Assembly: GCA_949128115.1 (NCBI GenBank)
Contig: OX421968.1
Coordinates: 24,660,377 to 24,724,376, forward strand
DNA from: Anaspis maculata
Taxonomy: Eukaryota; Arthropoda; Insecta; Coleoptera; Scraptiidae
Direction: 5' to 3'
DNA length: 64,000 nucleotides
Part shown: positions 24,052 through 35,572 of the stretch, one piece after another
How positions within the stretch are numbered: the first letter of the stretch is position 1
How the letters are laid out: each line of letters begins with the position of its first letter
The notes under the pieces: generated by a model
What the model was told of the DNA's origin: nothing
The model's database searches: none
What the model saw: only the letters and a program-made list of their open reading frames with translations
Made by a program: the position numbers and the translations under genes

Positions 24052-24359
24052 ATAATAATAATAATAATAATAATAATATTTTACTCCTTATCGACTTATT
24101 TTTTGTCATAGGAGGGTACCCTTTTTATTAAGTGTTTCTTTGCATTTTGTCATATGTACACGATAATGGTTAGTTATCAGTAATCAACAAATTTTTCAGT
24201 TTCAAATACGTAACATAATACAATATTCACACAGTCATCAACACTTGGCTCAGGAGAAAAGTTCTTCGGGAACGGCCGGGTTTCGAACCGGGTACCTCTT
24301 GGTTGGTGGTCTGCGTCGTAACTCCTGAGCTACCGGCCGCCCTAAGTTTTTTCATGTCG
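24052..24359 (-). mobile_element. tRNA-derived SINE with 12-bp TSD
   Basis: On the minus strand there is an A-box-like TAGCTCAGGAG and a B-box-like GGTTCGAAACCC about 45 bases apart, then a ~200-base body and an (ATT)n tail. GCCGCCGACATG flanks both sides (24040-24051 and 24360-24371). The homologous place in H3 (57605-57640) lacks the insert, so this is a clean retroposition event. A and B boxes would give internal RNA polymerase III promotion. Confidence 0.85.
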
Positions 24360-25870
24360 GCCGCCGACATGAAAAAACTGCTAAAAACCGCCCCCAATCA
24401 CTTGAAAATGAAAAACATAAACCCGAAGACATAGCGATCTGATTCTTTCGGTATATAAATAGCTGACTAAAAATGGGAAAGGATAGGCTACTTTTGGTTA
24501 GTCGCCGCCCCCAGATTCCGCCCCCAAACGATAAAAAGTGCAACTTTCACAAATGTTACTGATTGAGATGTTCCCTTGAACATTTAGGAACTGCCAACTC
24601 AAATTGTGCAACATTTGCTCAGCCGAACGCTGCCGCTCCCACACGCCGCCCCCAAAGTAAGAGATAATTGAAAAACATGAACCCGAAGACATAGCGATAT
24701 AAGTTTTTCGCTATATGGATAGCTGACTGAAAATTGAAAAGGATCGGCTACTTTTGATATGGCGCCGCCTCCAGCTTCCGCCCCCAAAAGAAAAAAAGTG
24801 AAACTTTCAACCATTTTCACTGATTTAGCTGTTAATGTTACCTCGAACATTTAGAAACTCTTGACTCAAACTGTGCAAGAATGTCTTTGCCAAACTCTGC
24901 CGCTCCCACACGCCGCCCCCAAAGTGAGAGATAAATGTAAAACATGAACCTGAAGACATAGCGATCTAATTCTTTCACTTTATTGATAGCTGACTGAAAT
25001 TGGAAAAAGATAGGCCACTTTCAATTAGCTGCCGCCTTCAGCTGCCGCCTCCAAACAAACAAAAAATGCAACTTTCACAATTTTCACTGATTATCATATT
25101 TCTCTTACATTTAGAAACTCCCAACTCAAACTGTGCAACAGTTACTTTGCCGAATGCTGCCGCCCCCACACGCTGCCATCAAAGTGAGAGATGAATGAAA
25201 AACATAAACCCGAAGACATAACGATCTAATTCTTTCGCTATATGGATAGCCAACTAAAAATGGGAAAGAATAGGCCACTTTTGATATCGCGCCGCCTACA
25301 ACTTCCACCCCCAAAAGAAAAAAGTGCAACTTTCAATAATTTTCACTGATTCACATTTTAATGTCACCTCAAACATTTAGAAACTCCCAACTCAAACTGT
25401 GGAAAAATTTCTTTGCCAAACTCTGCCGCTCCCACACGCCGCCCCCAAAGTAAGAAATAAATGTAAAACATAACCCTGAAGACATAGCGATCTGATTGTT
25501 CCGCTATATAGATAGCTGACTAAAAATGGGAAGAGATAGGCCACTTTTGATTAGTCGCCGCCCCCAGCTCTCGCCCCCAAACAAAAAAATGCAACTTTCA
25601 CAATTTTCACTGATTGTCATATTTCCTTAAACATTTAGAAACTCCTAACTCAAACTGTGCAACAGTTACTTTGCCGAATGCTGCCACCCCCACACGCTGC
25701 CCTCAAAGTAAGAGATTAATGGAAAACATAAACCCGAAGACATAGCGATCTAATTCATTCGCTATATGGATAGCCGACTAAAAATGGGAAAGAATAGACT
25801 ACTGTTGATAAGTCGCCGCTCCCAGCTCCCGCCCTCAAACAAAAAAATATTGATGAGTGAAAGAATTTTC

Positions 25871-26200
25871 AACAGTAATATCACAAGTGCTTAGATTTTC
25901 ACGATAATTTTGGTCAGGCGATTGCGAGTGCTGATTGTAGCGATAAATGCCCGACTCCGTAGGAGGAGGGCATTTATCCAGGGACAATCAGCCCGAGGGA
26001 AACGCCTGGCCAAAATTATCTGGGAAAATCTCGAGCACGAGTGATATTTTGAAGATTATTACATAAAAGAAGTCCGAAGTGACAGCTGTCAGATTTTGTT
26101 GTTTACATGAATTTTCTTCCGTTGCTATTGACAGTGGGATTTAGATAAGTGAATATTATCCTTGTAGGTCTAATAATCAAGGGCGTTGTATGTAATAATC
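25871..26200. mobile_element. 330-bp insertion with ~85-bp foldback
   Basis: H3 runs continuously from GAATTTTC to ATTCAAAT, where H2 has 330 extra bases. The insert starts with a palindrome (AATATCACAAGTGC at ~25877, inverted as GCACGAGTGATATT ~26050) whose arms also contain the sequence GGCATTTATC and its complement. No target duplication is obvious. Confidence 0.6.
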
Positions 26201-26457
26201 ATTCAAATCTATTTCATAAATGAGTTTCGAATTAAGAAAGTGGGCAAGGAATGGTGTTTCTCCTTCAATCAAATTTCTTTACGTTCACAATATGCCTCTT
26301 TGAGAAAATGCGCTACTGAGACTCACGCACGTGAAGGCATACTCACTTGTTTAATTTACCAGTTTCAATTATCGGTTGGTTAGCTTTGGCAAATGACACT
26401 CATGACACCAGTGACCAGTGACAACTGCGAAGTGAAGTAAACAGAATTTGACAATTC

Positions 26458-26695
26458 ACCGTCAGTTCCACAAAAAAGATGATCAGCGATCAAGGCTGAT
26501 TGCAGATTACTGGACTTTTTTCTGCTGAATGCTAGGTGTTTACTCACAAAAAATGCCTGAAATTTGTACTAGACCAATCATCTTTTCATTATTGAGGGAT
26601 AAACCAGCATTTCCATTGATCAGTCAGCTACAAATTAACAAACAAAAATCGCAAATCAACTAATCTCGTATTATCTGTTTTGTGGAACCCACGGT
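26458..26695. mobile_element. MITE copy 1
   Basis: The ends ACCGTCAGTTCCACAAAA and TTTTGTGGAACCCACGGT are imperfect inverted repeats. The body is ~90% similar by eye to 26906-27144. No protein is encoded. Confidence 0.75.
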
Positions 26696-26905
26696 AAGAA
26701 AAATATAGAGAGTTCATTCAAGTAATGATTTATATTTATCAATAAAAAAGGAATTGTATGTGTGTTTATACAATGTAACAAAATGATTAATGACGATGAT
26801 TTTTAGGTTATTTCAACACGCACCAAACGAGGTGTCGACATGTGACATGTGAGGATTTGAATTACGTAGAAATTTCAAGGTTAAAACTTTTGGAACAAAT
26901 CACTA

Positions 26906-27144
26906 CCCGTCAGTTCCACTAAAAAGATGATCAGCGATCAAGCCTGATTGCAGATTAACTGAACTTTTTTCTGCTGAATGCTAGGTGATTACTCACAACA
27001 AATGCCTGAAATCTGTACTAGACCCATCATCTTTTTATTATTGAGGGATAAACCAGCATTTCCACTGATCAGTCAGCTAAAAATTGACAAATAAAAATCA
27101 CAAATCAACTAATCTCGTATTATCTGTTTTGTTGAACCCACGGT
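26906..27144. mobile_element. MITE copy 2
   Basis: Same family and orientation as 26458-26695, about 200 bases away. The right terminus reads TTTTGTTGAACCCACGGT. Confidence 0.75.
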
Positions 27145-27149
27145 CGGTC

Positions 27150-27995
27150 TTATAGCTTGGTTAGCTATAAACACAAATCTCTTGTCTCGTGGTTCCTCAA
27201 ATCACTGAAACAATGCCAAATGAGCGCATAGATGTTTCTTCTCTGAAAATTCCACAAAATATTCGCCTTGCTGATCCTGGTTTTCATGAGCCAGGTGACA
27301 TAGATCTTCTTATCGGTGCTGAAATTTTCTATAGCCTTCTGTGCATTGGTCAAATCTCTTTGGGTATCAACCAACCTGTGCATCAAAAGACTTCCTTGGG
27401 CTGGATCATTTCGGGAAAAATCACATGTAAGGCCCCTACCTAAACGATTTGTAATTTCACGAAAAATCTTGACGTTCAGACTCAACTAGAAAAGTTTTGG
27501 AAGTTAGAAGAACCGAGCTCAGACGTTTCTTCTTTATCCATTGAAGAACAAGAATGTGAAAACATCTTCAAACAAACAGTAAGACATGATGAGGATGGTA
27601 GGTTCATTGTTTCAATACCCTTTAAGGATGACGTTTCTAAATTGGGAGATACAAAGCGATAGGCCTTGCAGAGATTCCATTCTCTTGAGCGGAAATTCGA
27701 AAAAAAACCTGATTTCAAACTCAAGTACGTTGCTTTCATGTCAGAATATGAAACACTTGGCCACATGTCAGAAATCGGAGAAGAACGCGATGAGATTGAA
27801 AATTATTTCCCGTGTCATGGGGTTTTGAATGAAAATAGCGAAAGTACAAGGTTTTGAGTAGTTTTTGATGGATCGGCTCCTTCTGAGTCAGGCTACTCAA
27901 TAAATGATCTGCAACATGTTGGTCCAACTATAGAGGAAGACCTTATCTCAATTTTACTCAGATTTCGACATCATAACGTGGTATTTGTGGGATAA
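27150..27995 (+). pseudogene. BEL/Pao polyprotein relic (protease-RT junction)
   Basis: The readable frame begins around 27175 (VVPQITETMPNERID) and shows DLLIGAEIFYSLLC and QKTSLGWIISGKI, the conserved segment after the aspartic protease in BEL/Pao polyproteins. After a stop it continues (about 27475-27990) through TQLEKFWKLEE, HDEDGRFIVSIPFK and the start of RT (FDGSAPSESGYSINDLQHVG), with several stops and frame changes. Both LTRs, Gag, the RT core and integrase are missing. It is not a piece of the intact BEL element at 41.5 kb: the residues differ throughout. Confidence 0.75.
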
Positions 27996-28113
27996 AATCC
28001 TGAAAAGCTGGCAAAAATCTAATAAAAATTAAAAAAGATTTGGACAATTTCTCGAAAGTATTTCGTTTCATGACTGTTAGAACCATCGAATTCTAGTCAG
28101 CTAGCTTCTAGCA

Positions 28114-28185
28114 TCAGCTACAAATTGACAAACAAAAATAGCAAATCAACTGATCTCGTATTATCTGTTTTGTGGAACCCACGGT
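28114..28185. mobile_element. MITE 3' fragment
   Basis: Matches the last ~72 bases of the two MITE copies, ending GTGGAACCCACGGT. The 5' part is absent. Confidence 0.65.
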
Positions 28186-29226
28186 ACGTCTCCAACAGCC
28201 AACAGCATATAGTCGGAATCGCGTACTATTGGCTGCCTTTGACCCACCGTGGCATGCTGGTAAATACCCCTAAACCTTGATAATGAGTGGCAAACGCCAG
28301 CGTGAGTCACTGAGTGCACATCACAGGGAGTGTGCACTGCGATGTTTTCCGTAACAGGTATCAATACAAATTGTTGTTAATCTTGATTAAAAAATAAGGT
28401 TCGAAGTAATCAACAGGGACGGTGGACAACAAACAACTTAGCCTGTGAAGTTGGTTCCTGAGTTGACCTCAGTGATCCTCTACGATTTGATCTCCGCTGC
28501 TCCAAGGCAATGCTGGAACACTCGTGGTTGTGAAGGAGGATTGCTGACTAAAACCAGGAGACGAAGCTTCGTGAGGTGACGTTCAACGTGGATGGACATC
28601 GCGTCATGCGTCAAATCGGAAGTTGCTTGTTATATCGCTGGAGTCGGGCACCGGAGTGGAAAGTGGACTTCTTACGCCATCATCAGGGGATGAACGACAA
28701 TTTTAAATAAACTAATTCCCGGATGGGCTTGCCACATCATAGAGAATGGAGAATGGTGAAACTTGATAGTAAAATGTAAAACCTTGATAAAACATGATAT
28801 GAACCACATGTGAAACCAGATAAAGGAATCTAAAATTTGAAACGCATATCTCAATCAGATGATATTGATGTGCCTAGTGTGACCAATTTTGTTCCATTTT
28901 AGTATTTGGAGGCCGTGCCATGCATCGCCCAGCCACAAAAAAAAGAAAGAAATGAAAAGAAAACCCTCTACCTATCATCATCCTTCAACTCTGTCAAATA
29001 CGACTTCAAATGGTGCCATCTAACTGCTCTGGATAAATTAAGGACCAAAACAATTCCTACGAAGGAATGAAACTGGTGAAAGATTAGTTTACGATTTTGC
29101 GGGAATTGTTTATAGGAAAATTGCTAACATTTCCTCCGTTCAAAAGAATATTACAAGTTCTCTTTTTTCAATTATGAAAAATTTGTAACTTACGAACAGC
29201 TTTTATAATACTTTCCTCAACCTAAG
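28186..29226. other. No gene recognised
   Basis: About 1 kb without a recognisable domain, palindrome or tandem array. It could include the 3' part of the BEL/Pao relic, but I see no motif. Confidence 0.4.
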
Positions 29227-29471
29227 TATACAGGTGTCTCAGAAATAGCGCATAAACTCTCCGGTGAACTCTGTGGTAACCTAGGTTGTAGAAGACCGTT
29301 CAGGGAACCCGAGAAAAATAATAAAATAATAAAGTTTTGAATGACCAAGTTTTTACCATTTATAACTGAAAAATGAAGTCAAAGAATTTTTTGGCTCTTT
29401 TTTTCGGGTTCTCTCAAGGGTCTTCTACAACGTACTGGAGAGTTTATGAGCTATTTCAGGACACCGGTATA
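29227..29471. repeat. 245-bp foldback
   Basis: TATACAGGTGTCTCAGAAAT at 29227 returns inverted at ~29450-29471, and the inner arms containing GTAGAAGACC also pair. It is MITE-like and non-coding. Confidence 0.75.
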
Positions 29472-29668
29472 GTATACTATTTTGTTACTACTAGCCGTGA
29501 AGTGCATCAATAATAATCATTATTGACCTCTTCCTGAATTATGTCGATGGGGGAAAAAAATTTACATATAAACTATGGTTAAGAAAATCAGAGCTTCCAG
29601 AGCTTCAGCGCTTCATATTCCTCAGCATACAGTGTGTCCCAAATTCATTACAGATAATTCTCAACCTA

Positions 29669-30075
29669 AGGGCCGATATATTAAGGCTAAAGGGGACCAT
29701 AAAATAATGTGTTTCTGAGACGCGAGATGGCGCGGAAACTAATAACATTCTCAAAATTAACTCAATGGACCGATTTTAAAAATTCAAACGTTATTATATT
29801 TAGATTATATAACTATTTGATGCTGTAGTCAAAAATTATTTTTTTCATATTTTTTGGAATTTTTTTTTAATTTTTTCAATTTTTCAATTTTTTTTTTGAA
29901 AATTTAAGGTAGTCATTTTATTCTCTGATAAATATTGTATATTAATCTTTTTACAAAATTTAAATATCATGAATAGTATCGACCGAAATCAAATTTGAAT
30001 ATTTCCCTTTGAAGTTCACCGCGTGCCGCCCGCCGCCACCTGCAAGCGGTTCCCGTCTTGTATCATGATACAATA
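29669..30075. repeat. Left arm of a long-distance inverted repeat
   Basis: Partner of 40430-40943 in inverted orientation, starting with GGGCCGATATATTAAGGCTA. It pairs through the poly-T/poly-A core and the GCCGCCCGCC block near 30025. The 10 kb between the arms contains the gypsy element and two MITE copies. Confidence 0.7.
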
Positions 30076-30458
30076 TTTATAGTCCGCGAGAAAAAAGAGC
30101 TCTGTCGTAATTGCAGAATTAATGCCTGGACTGTATGTCTCCAGTCCCGTAGAAAATCTCAACTGTGTAACAAGCAACTGGGCAATACCCAATACCGAAT
30201 CGGTTACTTTTTCAATTTCAATTTTAATTATCAATATCTTCGTCACTCGATATAATTGGGATGTTCTCCAGAAATAAATAAGTAAGATGAGTGAAAAACT
30301 ACTCTAAAGAAAAGTACAGTAGGAGGCTTTATTTTGTTTTCTGTTTCATGCACAAAATGTTTATAACGAGAGATGGAAAACGCTATCCGTCAAGTTGGCC
30401 TGTGAATCAAAAAGTAACAGTCACAGAGATAGGAAACTGCAGCTCACAAAATGACTAA

Positions 30459-30594
30459 TGGTGCTATTCTGTAAAAAATAACATTCCATAAACGCTCTGT
30501 TATGTAAAAATTCGTGTCGGCCATTGGCTGTTGCCTAGATAATAACAACGTAACAGAGCCTTTATGGAATGTAATTTTTCAGAGAATCGCACCA
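30459..30594. mobile_element. 136-bp MITE, left copy (TAA flanks)
   Basis: The terminal inverted repeats TGGTGCTATTCTGTAAAAAA and the inverse of GATTCTCTGAAAAATTACA end in TGGTGC/GCACCA. Both sides are flanked by TAA (30456-30458, 30595-30597), the 3-bp target typical of PIF/Harbinger-type MITEs. Confidence 0.7.
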
Positions 30595-30686
30595 TAAAAC
30601 TAATTTTTGTTGAAATCAAATTCTTGAAACATTCGAAAATTCAAAAAAAAAAGTTCACCCATATACCAACGGTGTCTGTCGCCCAT

Positions 30687-32254
30687 TGTCACACTCAATT
30701 CGAGGTGGACTGTGTTGCTCCGGTTAGTCAGGGTTTGGGGGTGGGTCTTATACTGACTGATTCCCTTTTTTTTTGTTTTATTTAGAAGGGAAAATAGGCG
30801 CCACCGCTTTTTTTCTCCACGAAGCTCAAAAACGGAAAGCTTCAAAAGTTTCAAATCAAATCTCACTGGGCTGTCGCACAAGGAATGGAAAATAATTTAA
30901 AAGAACTAGGAAAAATACGTTTAAATAGATTATTATTAAAGAAGAATGTAATGATAATATTGAAAAGGGAAAAAAATGTAGGTTTTAAATTAAATCAGGC
31001 AATCAATAAATGAATAACAAAAAAAATTAGCAAAATGGACGTATCGTAAAGATTATTCTTTTGAAGAAAGAATAAAAGAAAAATAATAAAAATAATGGAG
31101 GTCGCCTAGGTCCAATGGAACCGTTCTAAAACTACCAAAAAGCCTGTCCTCTGCGCCGTTTTTATCGTAGGTACAGCGTGTTCAAATTTAAAAATGGCTA
31201 CGATAACCGGTAAAATTTATCGCGTTTCCTTCCGACCGGCCGTGTACACGTCGCTCAAAGTTCAGCGCAAATAAATACGCAGTTACGATAACAATTAAAT
31301 TGCGCGCAAATAATAAATTGAAAATAACTAAAAGTAGGGCTTATCTGGCAGTTGACAAAAAAAAGGCGGTCACAAATCCTCCAGGTGACAAAAGACGTCC
31401 CTCGTAAATTCGTCGTCAATCGATGACAATTGCCGATACTCGATGATGGATGACGGGTAGTAAAGCAGGTAGGTGGTATGAAGGAAGAAGACAGCAACAG
31501 TTTCCAGGCCTTTCGGCGTTCCTATCTCCCTTCACAGCTCCAAGGGTGGCAAAAACCACTTCGAGAATTTTGCAATTTTCGACAACTCCAGCGGCAAAAA
31601 TCTGCCGGAAAGCTGGGCTGGGGAACAACTAGGCCGGAGAACCCTAAAAAAATATACATTCTCCATCAATAAATGGAAATCCCTCGGCGACTCAGGAGAA
31701 AATTGAGAACTGATAACTTTCTCTTTTTAAGTTTGAACGAATAAGCACTAACCTTTCAAAAAGGGTCTCGCCAACACACAATAATTTCCGCTAACAACAA
31801 TAGCGATCACAAAACGGTAGGTATTTGTATTCCGAAGAAAGGCCTGCAAAGAATATTAATTTTGACGAGAATTGTTGTCAAGAGACAAAACATTTTCACT
31901 CACGCTGAATCGACGTATTCAAATCCCAAATTAATTGGACACTCCAAACGATCCCTCCGTCACAACGGCACAATTTCGACACAACCAAATTGATTGTTTG
32001 GAGTAATGAACTCGGTGAAATTACTTATATCCTCATAAGAGTTGGCACCATGCACATTCGTAATTTCACCTGACGCCAGAATGGTAAAAAGTCTTATCTC
32101 CCTTTTTGTCTTTTTGTTCAAACCTAAAACTCGCGCGGCAAGAGTACCTATTTACCTACGCCTGCGGACAGCCATTTCCATCTAGCGGAACCAATTTTAA
32201 TCAAAATAACAAAATAAAAGAATTTCCGTTGGCGCGACTTTTTGAGTCGTGACA
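30687..32254 (-). repeat. Gypsy 3' LTR
   Basis: Direct copy of 37523-39090 at a constant offset of 6836 bases, with no indel in the parts I compared. Confidence 0.93.
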
Positions 32255-32266
32255 ATTCCCCCCTAA
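32255..32266 (-). promoter_or_regulatory. Polypurine tract
   Basis: The minus strand reads TTAGGGGGGAAT immediately before the 3' LTR, the expected primer for plus-strand synthesis. Confidence 0.75.
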
Positions 32267-32307
32267 CCACCAAGAAACTTTCCCACCGCAATCCATAGCA
32301 CCATACG

Positions 32308-34999
32308 CTATTCTACCACATCATCTCGATTTACAGCTGGCTTAAGATCTTTGGCGTGCCAGGTACCACATGGCTTGCCTTCCAAGTCCTTTAACACATA
32401 GGTCCACGGGGACACTATCTTTGAAATCACATAAGGGCCGACGTATCGCGGAGCTAACTTTGCAGAGAAAAATCTCGCAGCATCAGACTGAGGAAAATTC
32501 CTTCGAAGAACAGATGCACCAATTTCGTATCTCACATCACGGCGTCTCAAGTTGTAAATTCGGCGATTTTTCTCCGCTGCCTTCAGAATTCGGTTCTTCA
32601 CATCAACGTATACCCTTCGAAGTTCATCTCGTCGATCTGCAACAACTTTAGATTCGTCCACTTCGAAGCCAACCGGTGGATCAACCGGACCAGACAAGGA
32701 CAGATTGCTTGGCATCTCACGACCAAACACTACCGAATACGGCGTGCGCCTCGTAACTTCGTGTACTTGTGTGCGGATAGCACAGGCCAGTTTCGACAGA
32801 TGAGCATCCCATGTTTTATGGTTCTCAGTGACGTAACATCTGATCATGGTCTCCAAAGTTTGGTTTACTCGTTCTGTAGGATTTGCTTGCGCATGGTAAG
32901 CGGCCGTAAAGGATTGGCGGACGCCATACGTTTGGAGCAACTGCTGGAACACCTTACTTCGGAAGTTTGGTCCGTTATCGCATATCAAGATCTTGGGTTG
33001 AGCGAACATGAGTAGTAGTTGATCCTCCAATGCTCTACAGGTCAGCTGGGCGGTAGCATCACGCAGAGGCACGACCAAGGTGAATTTGCTGAAATAATCG
33101 ATTATAACCATAATAAACTTGTAACCTTTGTTGGATCTCGGCAAAGGCCCTATAAGGTCGCAGCACACTACTTCAAAAGGTTCATCAACAACACGGGGCG
33201 GAGCATGCAATCCTGCGGGCTTCCTCCGCTCCAACTTATTCTTCTCACACGTCATACAGGATTTAACGTATCGGGTGATGTCGGCTTTCATCTTTGGCCA
33301 ATAATAATGTTGAGAAACACGCTTATAAGTCTTAAAAATTCCGGCGTGGCCAGCACACGGGTCGTCATGATACCTCTCCAAGATTTCTCGTCGATCTGCC
33401 TTCGGTATCACAAGCTTCCAGTTACTGTCGGGGTTGAGTAAATCAGATTCCACATTCCATCGAACACACTTGTACAACTTCGATTTCTCAACCTTCCACG
33501 AACCAAACCGCAATGGGTTTCCTTCAACGTTTCGCAACATCTTCGTGTACCATCGATCCGGATTCATCTTACGCTCATCCACAAAACCATTTTGATCAGC
33601 AATCTCAACGTTTAGGTCCGGTGTAACTTCTACTTGGTCCAGGACAGGTACCGATCGTGACAACATATCTGGTACCACGTGATCTTTCCCTCTTCTATGG
33701 ACGATGTCAAAACTATATTGCTGGAGTTTGATGGCCCATCGTGCCAATCTGCCTGTGGGATCATGTAGATTTCGCAACCATTGTAGCGACCAATGGTCGG
33801 TAATGACCGTAAAGTGCGACCCTTCTACGTATGGCCTCAATTTCTGGACAGCCCATAGCACTGCGTAGCACTCCTTTTCAACTGTCGACCATTTTTGTTC
33901 CTGTCTCGTTAATGATTTAGACAGATAGCAAATCACCCTCTCCTCTCCATCCGGGTCATTCTGAGACAATACTGCGCCGATGCCGTAGGAGCTAGCGTCG
34001 GTCTGCACGACAAAAGGAAGCTCAAAGTTCGGACATGAAAGGACAGGGGCGGAAATCAAGTACTCCTTTATCTTCATGAACGCCTCTTCTTGTGGGACGC
34101 CCCATTTAAACTTCACGTTTTTCCTCGTCAAGTCGGTGAGTGGTCGGATCAGTGTCGAAAAGTTGGGTATGAACCTCCGGTACCACGATGCTGTTCCTAC
34201 GATAGCTCTTACTTCAGACACTTTGCCAGGGGTTGGTATCTTCAAAATCGCGTTGACTTTTTCAGGATCTACATGTAGACCGTTCACGTCGACCACGTAT
34301 CCCAAATAACGGAGTTCATCTCTACAAAATTGGCATTTTTCTCTTCCAAGCGTGAGACCAGCGGCATTTAATCGAGAAAATATCTTCTTTAAAATATCAA
34401 TGTGCTGTTCGAATGTCTGTGTCACGATCACGATATCATCAAGATAAACAAACACATTCGGTTCCAGGTCCATGCCCAAAACACAATCAATAAATCGCTG
34501 CCAGGTTGCAGGAGCCGAGTGGAGACCGAATGGAAGACGACAAAATTCAAATAATCCTCTTCCAGGTACAGTAAAGGCCGTGTATTGTCTGGATTCCCTC
34601 TCCACTGGTATCTGGTGATAAGCCGATCGAATATCCAGGCTGGTCAGGAACCGTGCGTCTCTCAATTTATCCAAAATGTTCGTAATGAATGGCAAAGGAT
34701 ATGCGTCGCGTTTGGTCACAGCGTTCACTTTTCTGAAATCGACGCAGAATCTATAGGTATCATTTTTCTTCTTTACCATCACGATTGGACTACTCCATGG
34801 GCTACTGGAAGGTTGGACCACTCCCATCTCTAGCATCTTCTGGAGTTCGACATCAATATGCTTCATAATTGCAGGAGAAACTGGGTAATAGCGTTGCTTT
34901 ATCGGTTGAACTCCCTCCATCACTTCGATTTTGTGTTCCACAACGTCAGTGCAGCCGAGTCCACTGCCCATTTTCTCGAAAACGTCGTCAAGTAGCTCG
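32308..34999 (-). CDS. pol: Gypsy RT-RNase H-integrase
   Basis: 887 residues from the Met at 34971; the frame is open a little further upstream to the A-run. RT: RQYTAFTVPGRGLFEF and the catalytic YLDD (~176-179). RNase H: VVQTDASSYGIG (Asp ~325) and the TDHWSLQWL region. Integrase: H-x3-H/C-x2-C finger (HDDPCAGHAG...CMTCEK), then catalytic Asp ~605 (CCDLIGPLP), Asp ~665 (LICDNGPNF) and Glu ~700 (NPTERVNQ). A GPY/F module (APRYVGPYVI) lies near residue 845. All domains appear intact and uninterrupted. The long LTRs, tRNA-Lys primer and lack of env recall Osvaldo-like gypsy elements; clade placement needs a tree. Translation would require crossing the frame break at 35007-35013. Confidence 0.92.
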
Positions 35000-35572
35000 T
35001 CAAGTATTTTTTTGCCGATCCGAAGATAAACTACTGTGTGGATTCAAAGCATTGACTGAGTCGAGACATGCTCCAGACTCCGAATTAGTAAAAGACCACT
35101 CATTAGATCGCAGATCAGGGACAATTCCCATACTCGACCAAAAATCAATTCCCAATATCAACAAATGATTCAAACTCGGCACTATCAGTATGTCAATGAT
35201 CTTTTCAATAGTTCGCAGCTTTACTGGAACTCGCAAAACACCAATACACTCACACACGTTACCATTTGCAACGGTTACCGACGAAACATCACTACTTAGC
35301 AGATCTACGCATCCCGAATTCTTGATGATTTGCCATCCTTTCTTACCCATGATTGTTCGGCTTGCACCCGAATCCAACAACCCCAAGAAATCAATCCCAA
35401 AAATTGAAATCTTCAAATATGGCCGTTCATCTCCCTGTGAGTGAGATAACACAAAGTCCAAAACAGATCGAAGAGGAAAGATGGCTTCATCAGGTGTGGC
35501 TTTGGCTCCACTGATAATTCGAGACGAGGGTAGGCCATTTACCTTCGCCTCGGGGGTGCGTTTCCCAAACGA
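35000..35572 (-). CDS. pro: Gypsy aspartic protease
   Basis: The frame is open from 35572 in the -1 frame relative to gag and needs no own start. The catalytic motif LLDSGASRTI is present, followed ~70 residues later by the hydrophobic VPSLNHLLILGIDF, the usual ILG-type flap/core segment of retroviral-type proteases. It cleaves the polyprotein in the particle. The frame ends at 35000 directly after a run of seven A (35007-35013 on this strand), and the pol frame lies one base over. Confidence 0.85.
   Translation of the reverse strand, partial: SFGKRTPEAKVNGLPSSRIISGAKATPDEAIFPLRSVLDFVLSHSQGDERPYLKISIFGIDFLGLLDSGASRTIMGKKGWQIIKNSGCVDLLSSDVSSVTVANGNVCECIGVLRVPVKLRTIEKIIDILIVPSLNHLLILGIDFWSSMGIVPDLRSNEWSFTNSESGACLDSVNALNPHSSLSSDRQKNT

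Larger units (their letters stand above)
23689..26351 (-). mobile_element. Tandem-repeat element H2 (minus strand)
   Basis: On the minus strand it begins with AACAAGTGAGTATGCC (26351) and ends in a GGAC microsatellite (23730-23780), a hairpin with stem GATTTCCATC / GATGGAAAATGCGCT and a terminal A-run at 23689. The body is an array with the anchor GAAGACATA at 24425, 24685, 24952, 25212, 25478 and 25736. The spacings of 260, 267, 260, 266 and 258 alternate, suggesting a ~527-bp dimer unit. It is the same element as H3 (56188-57963) in opposite orientation. It contains a SINE (24052-24359) and a 330-bp segment (25871-26200) that H3 lacks. It is non-coding. Confidence 0.75.

Noticed and set aside
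24290..24350. A functional tRNA gene on the minus strand
   Set aside because: A and B boxes are present but the cloverleaf pairing is poor, and the sequence continues into a SINE body with an ATT tail and target duplications.
31255..31672. Possible genes at 31255-31672 and 38091-38508
   Set aside because: They are identical copies within the two gypsy LTRs and have no domains.
32254..32308. Envelope gene in the gypsy element
   Set aside because: Only ~50 bases separate the end of pol from the 3' LTR.
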